Source of the DNA: Anabaena sp. PCC 7108
GTDB taxonomy: Bacteria; Cyanobacteriota; Cyanobacteriia; Cyanobacteriales; Nostocaceae
Assembly: GCF_000332135.1 (NCBI RefSeq)
Contig: NZ_KB235896.1
Location: forward strand, 1,151,465-1,215,464
Direction: 5' to 3'
Length of the DNA stretch: 64,000 bases
Shown here: one piece after another, positions 19,138-29,886 of the stretch
Numbering within the stretch: the first letter of the stretch is position 1
How the letters are laid out: every line of letters starts with the position of its first letter
The notes under the pieces: model-generated
What the model saw: the letters and a program-made list of their open reading frames with translations, nothing else
Database searches by the model: none
What the model was told of the DNA's origin: nothing
Position numbers and translations under genes: made by a program

Positions 19138-21180
19138 ATGAAGAGCAAAAACCCAATAGTCTTAGCTTTAGCTTTGAAAAGCGTGATTTTATGTTCACCC
19201 TTGCTGCTATCCACTGGCTTTATCAGTGGACAATCTGCTCTATCTGCACCAACTTCTCCGGTATTATCAAATCAGGAACGGGAAGAATTAACGCGACTGC
19301 GAGCAGAAACCAGAATTCAAAAGCAAGTACGTTCGGATTTGGATCGTGCTTTTACTCGCACAAACACTTTATTGAATGTTTGGTTAACTATCTTAAGTCT
19401 AGTTCCTGTGGCGTTGATTGCTGTCTTGTGGCTGTTACGTCGAGCAGCTATTCGGGAAATTGTTGATAGAGCAATGCAACAAATACAAGGAATAGAACAG
19501 TTACAAACTCAGCTAACTACTGTCAAGCAACAAGCAGAAAATATTATTGAAGAGGCTAATATTATAAATCAAGAATTAGTGCAAGAAGTTAAAGTTCTGA
19601 AACAAAAAATTAAAGCTGGTGAAGACAATTTAACTATTTTATTATCTGATTTACCTCAATCGAAACAAGAATTTTTATCAGTATTAGAAAGCGAAATAAA
19701 CACGGTTCAGGAACATATAAAGGTTTTACAAGCTACATTAAATATTCACCTAGATGAATTTAATTCATTTGCTCAACTCCAAAGGAACATAATAACTGAA
19801 AATTTGCGTAAATTAGAATCTGATTTAGCTGATAAATTAGCAGAGTTTCAAGTAAGTGCTGAACAAGAAAAAGATGCAGTTATTAGTAATCTAGAAGCAA
19901 CTCGTGCTGATTGTATATCTCAAATCCGAGGTCTATATTCAGAAACTGAACAGCATAAAGATTATACTCTTGCAAGTTTAACAAAATTACAATCAGAGTT
20001 TGCGATTCAATTATCTCAATTTCAGTTAGAGGCTGAAACTGAGAAAGATAAAATGATAGCACATTTAGGAAAATCAAATAATTTATTAAAATTACAGGTT
20101 TCTGAATTACAAAGTGATGCTCAAACTCAAAAAGATACAATGTTAGAGAGTTTAGCTAAGTTAAAAATTGAATTTACCAATCAACTTTTAGAATTACAAG
20201 TAGACGCTCAACAATATCAACAGCAAGTAATTGCCAATTTAGAAGAATCAGGTGGTGAATTGACTTCGCAATTTTCAGAATTACAAAGCGATATTCAACA
20301 ACGAAAAAATCTAAGTTTTAAGAAATTAGAGAACTTAGAAAAAGAATTTATTAATCAACTTTCAGAATTAAAATTATATGCTCAACAGCAGCAAAATTCT
20401 CAGTTACAAGAATTAATAGAAATTCCATCTACATCTATTCTCGAACCAGAAAAAGTTCCCGAAGCACCTCAACCAAAAGTTGCTGTTGATGATGATATTA
20501 AAGAAGCAGATATTCTTTTTTCTGAAAAACGCTATGCAGATGCATTTGCTATTTATGAAAAAGTAGTAAAAGTCAAAAATAATGATCCTGAAATTTGGCT
20601 GAAGCATGGTATAATTTTAGGCAGACTAAACCGTTACAAAGAAGCAATATTTTCCTACAATCAAGCCATTAAAATTAAACCCGACTATCATCAAGCTTGG
20701 TGTGATATTGGTGTAGCTTGTGGAAATTTAAGCAAACACCAAGAAGCATTTAAATGTTTTGATAAAGCTATCCAAATTAAGCCTGACGATGGAGTGGCTT
20801 GGTTAAACCGTGGTTTATCTTTAGTAGAATTAGAACGTTATGAAGATGCAATTGTATCTTTTGATCAAGCGTTAAAATTTCAGCCCAATTCCCCTAAAAT
20901 CTGGGATAAACGTGGTTACACTTTGGTGATGTTGGGAGAAGACGAGGAAGCAATTATCAACTTTGATAAAGCTTTAGAAATAAAGTCAGACTATGCTAGT
21001 GCTTATTACAATAAAGCAGCTTGTTATGCGCTACAAAGAGAAATTGAATTAGCTTTAGAAAATCTTCAAAAGGCTATTCAACTTAATCCCCTATTTCGGG
21101 AAGATGCTGCGAGTGATATAGATTTTGATGATATTAAAAAGGAACCAAAATTTCAAGAATTAATTAGAGAGCTAATTTGA
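19138..21180 (+). CDS. Membrane-anchored coiled-coil protein with C-terminal TPR domain
   Basis: 680 aa. A signal-like N-terminus lies at residues 1-37 and a membrane span at about 80-98 (TILSLVPVALIAVLWLL). Residues ~110-440 are an almost unbroken coiled coil built of ~33-residue repeats (L-x-S-E-L/F-x-x-Q-L-S-x-L/F-Q-x-x-A). Residues ~448-680 contain five or six TPR units (for example IWLKHGIILGRLNRYKEAI and AWLNRGLSLVELERYEDAI). Architecture suggests a periplasmic or membrane scaffold. I recognise no named gene. ATG at 19138. Monocistronic. Confidence 0.8.
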   Translation: MKSKNPIVLALALKSVILCSPLLLSTGFISGQSALSAPTSPVLSNQEREELTRLRAETRIQKQVRSDLDRAFTRTNTLLNVWLTILSLVPVALIAVLWLLRRAAIREIVDRAMQQIQGIEQLQTQLTTVKQQAENIIEEANIINQELVQEVKVLKQKIKAGEDNLTILLSDLPQSKQEFLSVLESEINTVQEHIKVLQATLNIHLDEFNSFAQLQRNIITENLRKLESDLADKLAEFQVSAEQEKDAVISNLEATRADCISQIRGLYSETEQHKDYTLASLTKLQSEFAIQLSQFQLEAETEKDKMIAHLGKSNNLLKLQVSELQSDAQTQKDTMLESLAKLKIEFTNQLLELQVDAQQYQQQVIANLEESGGELTSQFSELQSDIQQRKNLSFKKLENLEKEFINQLSELKLYAQQQQNSQLQELIEIPSTSILEPEKVPEAPQPKVAVDDDIKEADILFSEKRYADAFAIYEKVVKVKNNDPEIWLKHGIILGRLNRYKEAIFSYNQAIKIKPDYHQAWCDIGVACGNLSKHQEAFKCFDKAIQIKPDDGVAWLNRGLSLVELERYEDAIVSFDQALKFQPNSPKIWDKRGYTLVMLGEDEEAIINFDKALEIKSDYASAYYNKAACYALQREIELALENLQKAIQLNPLFREDAASDIDFDDIKKEPKFQELIRELI

Positions 21181-21545
21181 TGAAAAAATTACGTAATCTG
21201 AAGGAAATAATTCAAACTATCTTGGGCATATAAAATTATGATAATTCAATAAACCTTTAATTATTTAGACTTTCTTTTTTATCCCTCTCTTGCTTATTAA
21301 CTATTTCTTAACCAGATATCAACCGCAGAAACAAACACTTTTGCAGAAATCCAGATGCTTTGTTATCCGCAGTTGGGTTGTGAGTATGGGCTGGAGTCGG
21401 TCAAATAATCCCAGCAAATAGGTCATCTAATCCATAGGGAGTGAAAAATTGCGATTTTCCTTGGCTATAGTCATAGCAGGTATCTATTATCCAACCATGA
21501 CAGACCAGATTGTTTGCTCTTGAATAATCCTGATAAAATGTTTAG
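21181..21545. other. Spacer between TPR gene and acyltransferase
   Basis: 365 bp of AT-rich sequence; I see no gene, hairpin or repeat of note. It should hold the acyltransferase promoter. Confidence 0.4.
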
Positions 21546-22388
21546 ATGTTAAAAACACAACATCCTCAAAAAACAAAACCCGGTTGGTCTTTAGATGAGC
21601 GAGATCCAAAGTTCATCGAAACAATCATGCCCCTCTTAGGTTTTTTGTATAACTACTATTTTCGAGTTCAAACTAGTGGCTGGGAAAATATCCCAGATGA
21701 AAAAATCCTGATTGTCGGTTCCCACAACGGGGGACTTGCTTCTCCCGACACATCAATGATGATGTATGACTGGGTACGCCGATTTGGTGCTGAAAAACCA
21801 ATTTACGGTTTAATGCATCCCAAAGCTTGGCAGGTTTTCCCAGCTTTAGCGGAAACAGCTATGAAGGGTGGGGCTGTTATGGCTCATCCACAAATGGCTT
21901 ATCAGGCTTTACGGTCTGGAGCTAGTGTTTTAGTTTATCCTGGTGGTGCAGAAGATGTGTTCCGTCCCCATCAAATGCGGGACAAAATTTACTTTGCTGA
22001 ACGACGTGGATTTATTAAGCTGGCCTTACGGGAAAATGTGCCAATTGTGCCGGCAATTTCTTGGGGGGCGCATGATACTCTATTTGTCTTGGCTGATTTG
22101 TACGAAGTTGTGGAGCAATTCCACAAGTGGGGTATGCCGTGGCTGTTTGGGGTTGATCCACTAGTCTTTCCTGTTTATCTGGGACTACCTTGGGGTTTAG
22201 CTATTGGACCTCTGCCAAATATTCCTTTGCCTGTGCCTATCCATACTAGGGTATGTCCACCAATTGTGTTTGAACGCTATGGAAAAGAAGCCGCAAGCGA
22301 TCGCACTTATGTTAATGAATGCTATGAGTTAGTCAAAAGTCAGATGCAGCAGGAATTGGATAATTTAATCCAACAAGCTGGTAATTAA
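21546..22388 (+). CDS. Lysophospholipid/diacylglycerol acyltransferase-family protein (LPLAT superfamily)
   Basis: 280-aa membrane-associated acyltransferase. The LPLAT block I region is VGSHNGGLASPD, with the usual histidine. Block II is YPGGAEDVFRP and block III VPIVPAISWGAHDT. The sequence resembles the MGAT/DGAT-like branch present in cyanobacteria and plastids more than PlsC (no NHxSxxD). It may acylate a lipid glycerol or a prenol, but the substrate cannot be read from sequence. ATG at 21546. A GGGGCG/CGCCCC hairpin follows the stop. Confidence 0.8.
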   Translation: MLKTQHPQKTKPGWSLDERDPKFIETIMPLLGFLYNYYFRVQTSGWENIPDEKILIVGSHNGGLASPDTSMMMYDWVRRFGAEKPIYGLMHPKAWQVFPALAETAMKGGAVMAHPQMAYQALRSGASVLVYPGGAEDVFRPHQMRDKIYFAERRGFIKLALRENVPIVPAISWGAHDTLFVLADLYEVVEQFHKWGMPWLFGVDPLVFPVYLGLPWGLAIGPLPNIPLPVPIHTRVCPPIVFERYGKEAASDRTYVNECYELVKSQMQQELDNLIQQAGN

Positions 22389-22394
22389 TATAAT

Positions 22395-22412
22395 GGGGCG
22401 GGTTTTCGCCCC
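22395..22412 (+). terminator. GC-rich hairpin after the acyltransferase gene
   Basis: 6-bp stem GGGGCG / CGCCCC with a GGTTTT loop directly after the stop codon. No T-run follows, so termination efficiency is uncertain. Confidence 0.45.
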
Positions 22413-22450
22413 TAGATATAGCAGGTGACTAAGATTGATACAAATGGACT

Positions 22451-22630
22451 GACGCGGGGACGCGGGGACGAGGGGACACGGGGACGCGGAGATTCATTTG
22501 TAACTTTACTTAAGTGAATTGATATAACCTCTTTGTCCGTTGCTATAATTACGAATCACCTCATGTTCACTTCATTACTTATCAAAAAAGACTGACCGCG
22601 TCACTGCGTCTCCCCATCTCCGCGCGGTTC
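22451..22630. repeat. Facing purine-rich and pyrimidine-rich copies of the GACGCGGGGA repeat
   Basis: Positions 22451-22495 (GACGCGGGGACGCGGGGACG...) and 22596-22630 (the complementary CGTCTCCCCATCTCCGCG type) lie in opposite orientation between the convergent acyltransferase and miaB genes, and could pair as a long stem. Confidence 0.7.
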
Positions 22631-22661
22631 CTTAATGATAAGTCTTTAACCGAACAGAATA

Positions 22662-24026
22662 TTACACCGTTACGGCTTGTCGTACTTCCACTGCTTCCCC
22701 AGTTAAGCTAAAGGGGCGAACTTCGGTAATTTTAACTTTTACTATTTGCCCTTTGAGTTCGTTGATATCGCCAGTGAAGAAAGTCAGACGATTACCGCGA
22801 GTGCGTCCCATGACTTGGGTTTTGTCTTTGGTATTTTGGTCTTCAACTAGTACTTCTTCAATTCTGCCAAAATAACGTTGCGATCGCTCGGCGGCTTTGA
22901 CATTGACGAGATGATTTAATCTTTGTAAGCGATCGCTTTTGACTTCTTCACTCAATTGATTATCCCACAAGGCCGCAGGTGTTCCCGGACGAGGTGAATA
23001 AGCAGCAGTATTCAACAAATCAAAACCAATATCATCTACCAATTTCAGCGTATTTTCAAACTGTTCTTCTGTCTCTCCCGGAAAACCCACAATTGCATCT
23101 CCACTAATAGACGCATCAGGCATATAGCGGCGGATAGTATCAATAATCCGGCGATATTTCTCTTGGGTATAACCTCGTGACATCGCCTTTAATAGCTCAT
23201 TATCCCCAGATTGAAAAGGAATATGAAAATGTTCGCACACCTTGGGCAACTCTGCACAAGCCTTAATTAGCCGTTCTGTAAAATAACGGGGATGACTGGT
23301 GGCAAAACGCAGCCGTTCAATTCCTGGCACATCATGTACATAATACAGTAAATCTGTCAATGTGTGCAGGTGACGACCTTCAGGAGTTGCACCTGGTAAA
23401 TCTCTGCCGTAAGCATCAATATTTTGACCGAGTAGGGTAATTTCTTTATAACCTTGTTGACCTAATTCTGTGATTTCCGCCCGAATAGCTTCCGGTGTTC
23501 GAGACTGTTCCACACCGCGCACGTTAGGAACTACACAATAAGTACAACGTTCGTTACAGCCATAAATCACATTTACCCAAGCTGTCACCTGACTATCTCG
23601 ACGTGGTTGGGTGATATCTTCCATGATATGCACCTCTTCTGTAGCGACAACCTGATTGCCTTCAAAAACTGACTCTAGCAAATCTTTGAGGCGATTAGCG
23701 TGTTGAGGTCCCATCACCAAATCTAATTCTGGCACACGCCGTAATAAAGCTTCTCCTTCTTGTTGGGCAACGCAACCTGCTACAACTAAAGTTAAATCAG
23801 GCTGTTCATGTTTGCGCTTTGCCTGTCTACCAAGATAAGAATAAACTTTTTGCTCGGCATTATCCCGAATTGTACAAGTGTTATAGAGAATAACATCTGC
23901 ATGATTTGGGTCTTCTGACCACTCAAAGCCCATGTCTTCTAAGATGCCTGCCATGCGCTCTGAGTCGGCTTTATTCATTTGGCAACCGAAGGTAGTAATG
24001 TGGTAGCGGCGGGATGAAGTGGTCAT
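22662..24026 (-). CDS. miaB: tRNA-2-methylthio-N6-dimethylallyladenosine synthase
   Basis: Radical-SAM methylthiotransferase that converts i6A37 to ms2i6A37 in tRNAs reading UNN codons. The N-terminal UPF0004 domain has the three cysteines for the auxiliary cluster ([25 protein letters not shown]). The radical-SAM motif is [12 protein letters not shown], and a C-terminal TRAM domain ends at TGEAVEV. The 454-aa length is typical. ATG at 24026. Monocistronic. Confidence 0.96.
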   Translation of the reverse strand: MTTSSRRYHITTFGCQMNKADSERMAGILEDMGFEWSEDPNHADVILYNTCTIRDNAEQKVYSYLGRQAKRKHEQPDLTLVVAGCVAQQEGEALLRRVPELDLVMGPQHANRLKDLLESVFEGNQVVATEEVHIMEDITQPRRDSQVTAWVNVIYGCNERCTYCVVPNVRGVEQSRTPEAIRAEITELGQQGYKEITLLGQNIDAYGRDLPGATPEGRHLHTLTDLLYYVHDVPGIERLRFATSHPRYFTERLIKACAELPKVCEHFHIPFQSGDNELLKAMSRGYTQEKYRRIIDTIRRYMPDASISGDAIVGFPGETEEQFENTLKLVDDIGFDLLNTAAYSPRPGTPAALWDNQLSEEVKSDRLQRLNHLVNVKAAERSQRYFGRIEEVLVEDQNTKDKTQVMGRTRGNRLTFFTGDINELKGQIVKVKITEVRPFSLTGEAVEVRQAVTV

Positions 24027-24178
24027 GGGGAATTACGCTTAGTCAGTTATTGTATTTTACGTCCATTTACCATTCTATCGAAAGCTATAGGTTACAGTGT
24101 AGATAGTTCATCTGCCTGAGCGCTGGACTAATAGGTTACAGAAACACTTCTGCTGTGTGAATTGAATTACATCCTAAT

Positions 24179-25096
24179 TCAGGCATTTATATAAGCCACA
24201 GCAAAGCGTTCAATTCCCGCTAAATCAGCATGAATAGAAATATTACAATAATTACCATTATTTTCTAATAATTCTCGCACTATATCTGCTTGTCCCGCCA
24301 TCATTTCAATTAACCACACTCCACCAGGACGCAAATACTGAGGAGAAATATCAATTAAATGACGAATAAAATCTAAACCATCAACACCACCATCTAAAGC
24401 CAGATGTGGTTCATGTTTAACAACTTCCGGTTGTAAATTCTGTACTGTATCACTAGGAATATAAGGCGGATTTGATACCATTCCGCTCAACTGACCTTTC
24501 AGGAATTCTAACGGTTCCCACCAAGAACCTTGATAAAATTTAATCCGTTCCCCAAAACCTAAATTTTCCGCATTGGTTTTAGCAACCGCTAAAGCTTCTC
24601 CACTAATATCAACAGCATGAATTCTGGTATTTGTCAATACTTCAGCTAGTCCCAGTGCGATCGCACCACTACCCGTCCCTAAATCAGCCCAATGTTGCTG
24701 TGTAGATGCGTTCCATGGCAAGTCTCTACATTGGTTAGCAGCGGACAAAGCCAAATCAATCAATATTTCTGTTTCTGGTCTAGGAATTAAAACAGCATTT
24801 GACACAGCGAGTTTAAACCTGCGCCAAGGTGTCACCCCAGCAATATATTGTACTGGCAAGCGGTCATATAATCGCCTTTGCCATAACTGGTCTAACTCTG
24901 TCAAAGACAACTGCGTTTGGATCTGACTACATATTTTAAAAGACTCCAAACGCAGTGATAAACGGTCTAGTCCTGCTATTTCCTGTAACAGCCAGTCTAC
25001 TTCTATGGGTGAAATGTCATGAGCGATCGCGTCTTGAATAGCTTGATTTCGCCAATGCCAAATTTCTAAACCCGTAACTGGCTGTTGCTTACTCAT
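24179..25096 (-). CDS. prmC: Release-factor glutamine N5-methyltransferase
   Basis: Methylates the GGQ glutamine of RF1 and RF2. The N-terminal helical domain is followed by a class I SAM domain with motif I DLGTGSGAIALGLA and the diagnostic catalytic NPPY (MVSNPPYIPS). 305 aa; ATG at 25096. It lies 8 bp after the stop of the upstream Tic22-like gene on the same strand, so the two are probably co-transcribed. Confidence 0.95.
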   Translation of the reverse strand: MSKQQPVTGLEIWHWRNQAIQDAIAHDISPIEVDWLLQEIAGLDRLSLRLESFKICSQIQTQLSLTELDQLWQRRLYDRLPVQYIAGVTPWRRFKLAVSNAVLIPRPETEILIDLALSAANQCRDLPWNASTQQHWADLGTGSGAIALGLAEVLTNTRIHAVDISGEALAVAKTNAENLGFGERIKFYQGSWWEPLEFLKGQLSGMVSNPPYIPSDTVQNLQPEVVKHEPHLALDGGVDGLDFIRHLIDISPQYLRPGGVWLIEMMAGQADIVRELLENNGNYCNISIHADLAGIERFAVAYINA

Positions 25097-25104
25097 GCTT
25101 AATG

Positions 25105-25902
25105 TTATTTAGAAGGTAAAGATTTTGGCTTAGGAGCATTTTCCTTGGGTAGAGTTCTGATATATTCTCTAGATTCTGGAGATGGAACCAAGACCACTTG
25201 GTTTAGCCATGAATCGTTTTTATCTTTTAAAGTTTTAATCACTCCATCTACATCTATAACTTGAATATCAGCCGTGGGAAACTTCGGCTTTACTTGGTTC
25301 AATAACCCTTGTGCATCTTGTTTACTCAAGAATAGAGGAATGGTTTGCTGTTTTTCACTACCCAGTTGAATGGGTACATACCCTTTATCAGCTGCAAATC
25401 TGACCGCGAAAACTGGCACGCTTTTAAATTGATCTATTTTTTGACCACTAGCACGCAGTAAGTCCAAAGCCCCTTTCAGTTCTTGTTCTACTGGCTTAAA
25501 AGCGAACATAAGGCGATTGGGCTGGCTTTTGGTTTGTTGCAATTGTTGATAAATTACACCTAAAGGCACAGCAGTTACTTGTAGTTTTTTGGCCATATCC
25601 TCCAGTTTTGGGTCTTTATTTTTGACATTCCGCAGTTCCTTGATAAAAGCCAAAGCTTCTTGTCGGCTCATATATACACCCGTTACTGAACCGCCTTTTT
25701 GCCCATTCTGACCATCGGGTAAATTACGACTTAGGGGTAAACCTTTATCATTAGTAATCAAGTAAACAGGTACTGAGTCTAATTTATCTTTGATTTGTTG
25801 TTCTGATAATGCTAGTACGGGAACACTCATACCGAAGACAGTTACCAGCAATGTACTTCCTACTAGACCTAATGTTGCGCCCCAACGAACCAATGATTTC
25901 AT
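25105..25902 (-). CDS. Tic22-family periplasmic protein
   Basis: 265 aa with a signal peptide (residues 1-32, ending VPVLALSEQ). The Tic22-type body includes IKDKLDSVPVYLITNDKGLP and PVFAVRFAADKGYVPIQLG. In cyanobacteria Tic22 is a periplasmic/thylakoid chaperone linked to outer-membrane biogenesis. ATG at 25902. It is the first gene of a unit with prmC, with no obvious functional link between the two. Confidence 0.88.
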   Translation of the reverse strand: MKSLVRWGATLGLVGSTLLVTVFGMSVPVLALSEQQIKDKLDSVPVYLITNDKGLPLSRNLPDGQNGQKGGSVTGVYMSRQEALAFIKELRNVKNKDPKLEDMAKKLQVTAVPLGVIYQQLQQTKSQPNRLMFAFKPVEQELKGALDLLRASGQKIDQFKSVPVFAVRFAADKGYVPIQLGSEKQQTIPLFLSKQDAQGLLNQVKPKFPTADIQVIDVDGVIKTLKDKNDSWLNQVVLVPSPESREYIRTLPKENAPKPKSLPSK

Positions 25903-26437
25903 AACTACTCCTCACTTCAATATCAATAGTTGAATTAACTTAGACAGTCGGAAAAACATGAGAATTTATACAGCAATAACTAGTTTCACCTATCTATTAA
26001 GCTATTTTATAGGTAAATAACTAGTAGATTTAGCTAAATTATGTTTAATTGCCTTGTCATTCACTACTAAATGCTGTATGCGCCTATTATATTTCTTCTC
26101 AAGGACGGAGTTATGTCCCGGACTCTTGATCAGAACAATGCTATTTTATTGTTTTTCTCAGTTATAGGTGACGCTATGAATAAATAAATCGTTCCAACTG
26201 CGATCGCTCAATGTATAGGAAAACGGCGTTGCTGAATAAGGGGATGATTGAGGCTGACGCGGGGACGCGGTGATTATATATTGATGCAGATTCTCAAATT
26301 ATCCCGCAATTATGCAACACCAGGAAAACTAAGCATTATTACTTTAAATCAAGTATGACATTTTTCCATCTTGATCAACAAAAACCACTGTTCATATTAC
26401 AGAAAATTTCTAGTTTAATAATATTTATGTTGATAAA
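25903..26437. other. Spacer containing a MITE
   Basis: Between the Tic22-like gene and tRNA-Pro. Apart from the MITE at 26217-26329 I see no gene. Confidence 0.5.
26217..26329. mobile_element. 97-bp MITE with 25-bp terminal inverted repeats and an 8-bp target duplication
   Basis: Left end 26225-26249 (GGCGTTGCTGAATAAGGGG...) and right end 26297-26321 (reverse complement GGTGTTGCATAATTGCGGG...) match at 18 of 25 positions. They are flanked by a perfect 8-bp direct repeat, AGGAAAAC, at 26217-26224 and 26322-26329. There is no coding capacity, so mobilisation would have to be in trans. The interior carries GACGCGGGGACGCGG, related to the dispersed purine-rich repeats. Confidence 0.8.
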
Positions 26438-26511
26438 TCGGGATGACAGGATTCGAACCTGCGGCATCCTGCTCCCAAAGCAGGCGCGCTACCAAGCTGC
26501 GCTACATCCCG
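26438..26511 (-). tRNA. tRNA-Pro (anticodon TGG)
   Basis: The minus strand folds as a full cloverleaf: acceptor CGGGATG / CATCCCG, D-arm GCGC...GCGC, anticodon arm CCTGC-TTTGGGA-GCAGG, T-arm GCAGG-TTCGAAT-CCTGT, discriminator A. 74 nt, no encoded CCA. A 67-codon plus-strand reading frame across it is a known type of false ORF. Confidence 0.95.
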
Positions 26512-26757
26512 AAAAAATTGCTCTAACTTTTGGATTACATAACTTTCATTATGTTTGACTCAAGCATTTTCACCATCATATCATACTTAAAGCTGATTGC
26601 GAAGCCTCTTACCCAGGAAAAATAATATTCCTTCCTAAATAAGAGTTTTCATGTTGACCAGCTACACGACTGAACTTTGGCTCAACCAACCCATAGTATC
26701 ACATATTAGGCATCGTAGCTGAATTTTACAATCACAAGCATTTTTTTGAATTAGGGA

Positions 26758-27930
<1,173 letters not shown>

Positions 27931-28650
27931 ATGACTTCTGGTTTAAAATCCTCGACACTGGAACTTCTAAAGCGCTTTAACCGAGCGTTTCCCCAATTTT
28001 ATGAGCAATTTGTTAGCAGTGAGATTCAACTGCAAAATTTGCGCCTAGCATATCGTCTATATAAAACTAGACGCGCAGTTATAGAGATGAAACCGGAGGG
28101 CAATAAAAGCGCTCTGCATTTCGCGTACCGGAATCAGTCATTTCTCCTCAGCGATATTTTTGGTGTGTTGGCTGCCTATGGCTTGACTATTCACGGTCTG
28201 AGTTTATATGGTCAGATTCGACCACCGATGTTAGTGTTTATCAAACTGCTAGTGTCTCGTGGCAGCAAAGCCTTGACTGAAAAAACAGCCGAGAATGTTT
28301 GTCGAGCCATTCGTGAGGCCTTGGGAAGTCGGTTTGAAGTAGAAGAAATGCTGGCAGTTGAATTTAACCTCAATGCCGGCTTAGAGCAAGTACAAACCGA
28401 ATTCTATGTTGATCCAGTTTTTCATCTTCCGGCTTTAGTGATTGAAGCCGATAATCAACCAGGATTATTTTATAAAGTCATGTACGGCATCTGGCAAGAA
28501 GACTTACTGGTAGTCAATGCCAATTTGCTAGTTTGGCGCGGACGGACAAGACTGATACTCTACCTGTTGGGGCCAAATGAAAGCCTGATTCCTGAATATC
28601 TGGGCAACAAAATTGCTGAAGGAGTGCGACAGAGGTTACTTGGTCGATGA
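27931..28650 (+). CDS. Protein with two ACT-like domains
   Basis: 239 aa, soluble. The N-terminal part is helical. Residues ~60-110 (SFLLSDIFGVLAAYGLTIHGLSLYG, read as two halves) and residues ~168-230 (VIEADNQPGLFYKVMYGIW, then VNANLLVWRG) look like ACT folds, as in the tandem C-terminal ACT pair of GlnD, but no uridylyltransferase domain is present. ACT domains usually bind small metabolites. ATG at 27931. I do not know a named function. Confidence 0.7.
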   Translation: MTSGLKSSTLELLKRFNRAFPQFYEQFVSSEIQLQNLRLAYRLYKTRRAVIEMKPEGNKSALHFAYRNQSFLLSDIFGVLAAYGLTIHGLSLYGQIRPPMLVFIKLLVSRGSKALTEKTAENVCRAIREALGSRFEVEEMLAVEFNLNAGLEQVQTEFYVDPVFHLPALVIEADNQPGLFYKVMYGIWQEDLLVVNANLLVWRGRTRLILYLLGPNESLIPEYLGNKIAEGVRQRLLGR

Positions 28651-28746
28651 GTAGAGCAAATTCAAATTCAGAATTTTGAATTTTGAAGAATTACTCTTTA
28701 CCTATCCGTATTTAGTCGCGCCCGCTCTTAAGGGTACGATATAGGT

Positions 28747-29664
28747 ATGGCAACAATAGAAATCCTAGGCGTTCCACACGCATACGAGCTAACGGCTCCC
28801 ACCTCTTGCCCCCATGCTTTAGTCTTTATCCACGGTTGGCTAAATAGTCGTGGATACTGGCAACCTGTGATTTCTCGCCTATCAGTTGATTTGCAATGCT
28901 TGTCTTATGATTTGCGAGGGTTTGGTGAATCTTCGTCTCAGGCGAAATTAGATTTTAATCGAGCAGAAACTGATTTGAACCTGAATTCCACAGATCCTAG
29001 TGTGGTTAGTTCTCCCTTCGATTTTTTATATTCGCCTTCTGCTTATGCTCAGGATTTAGCCGTTCTCTTGGCACAACTGAATATTTCCAGTGTTTGGCTA
29101 ATTGGTCATTCTCTAGGAGGTACTATTGCCCTGTGGACGGCGGCTCAACTACCTGATTGTGTCCAGGGAGTCATTTGTATTAATGCTGGTGGTGGGATTT
29201 ATCTTAAAGAGGCATTTGAGCAGTTCCGGTCTGCTGGTCAGAAATTCTTACAAGTTCGCCCACGTTGGCTTTCCCAAGTTCCTTTGATTGATTTGCTGTT
29301 TACGAGAGCGAGTGTAGCACGTCCTTTGGAGCGCATTTGGGCGAGACAACGGGTAATTGATTTTCTTGTGGCTGACCCAGAAGCTTCTTTGGGAACACTT
29401 TTAGAATCTACTACTGAAGAAGAAGTTAACCGATTACCACAGCTAGTGTCACAACTAAAACAGCCAGTTTATTTTTTAGCTGGTGCTGATGATAAGGTAA
29501 TAGAACCTAAGTATGTACGTCATTTAGCGAGTTTTCATCCACTTTTTCAATCCGTTGGCGATAATGTCATTGAAATCCCTGATTGTGGACACCTGGCGAT
29601 GTTAGAGCAGCCGGATACAGTTGCTCGTCACATTCGGTCATTGGTGACAGGGAATAGGGAATAA
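28747..29664 (+). CDS. Alpha/beta-hydrolase fold protein
   Basis: 305 aa. The oxyanion region is VFIHGWLNSRGYW, the nucleophile elbow is WLIGHSLGGTIAL with serine, an aspartate lies in LAGADDKVIEP and a histidine in DCGHLAMLEQP. The catalytic triad is thus complete. No signal peptide. An insert rich in serine and asparagine follows the second strand. The substrate is unknown. ATG at 28747. Convergent with tsaD, with the purine/pyrimidine repeat between them. Confidence 0.88.
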   Translation: MATIEILGVPHAYELTAPTSCPHALVFIHGWLNSRGYWQPVISRLSVDLQCLSYDLRGFGESSSQAKLDFNRAETDLNLNSTDPSVVSSPFDFLYSPSAYAQDLAVLLAQLNISSVWLIGHSLGGTIALWTAAQLPDCVQGVICINAGGGIYLKEAFEQFRSAGQKFLQVRPRWLSQVPLIDLLFTRASVARPLERIWARQRVIDFLVADPEASLGTLLESTTEEEVNRLPQLVSQLKQPVYFLAGADDKVIEPKYVRHLASFHPLFQSVGDNVIEIPDCGHLAMLEQPDTVARHIRSLVTGNRE

Positions 29665-29740
29665 ATAGGCAGGGGGCAGGGTGCAGGGGGCAGGGAGACA
29701 GAGGGTTTTACTCTACTGAATTGCTGATCAAATCAAACAA

Positions 29741-29875
29741 ACTCTCCGCGTCCCACCGTCTCCGCGTCCCACCGTCTCCGCGTCTTCCCCTCCCCGCGTC
29801 TCTCCATCTCCCCATCTCCCCATCTCCCCATCTCCCCATCTCCGCGTCCCCGCGTCTCCCCATCACCGCGTCTTC
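29741..29875. repeat. Pyrimidine-rich copy of the dispersed TCTCCGCGTCCC / TCTCCCCA repeat
   Basis: About 135 bp of CCATCTCC, CCGTCTCCGCGTCC and related units, the complement of the 2121-2290 repeat. It lies between the convergent hydrolase and tsaD genes. The short plus-strand frame through it (LPISPSPH-type repeats) is not a gene. Confidence 0.85.
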
Positions 29876-29886
29876 TTTCATTGCCA

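Noticed and set aside
26355-26558. 67-codon plus-strand reading frame
   Set aside because: It lies across tRNA-Pro on the other strand; its middle is just the antisense of the tRNA, a frequent false gene.
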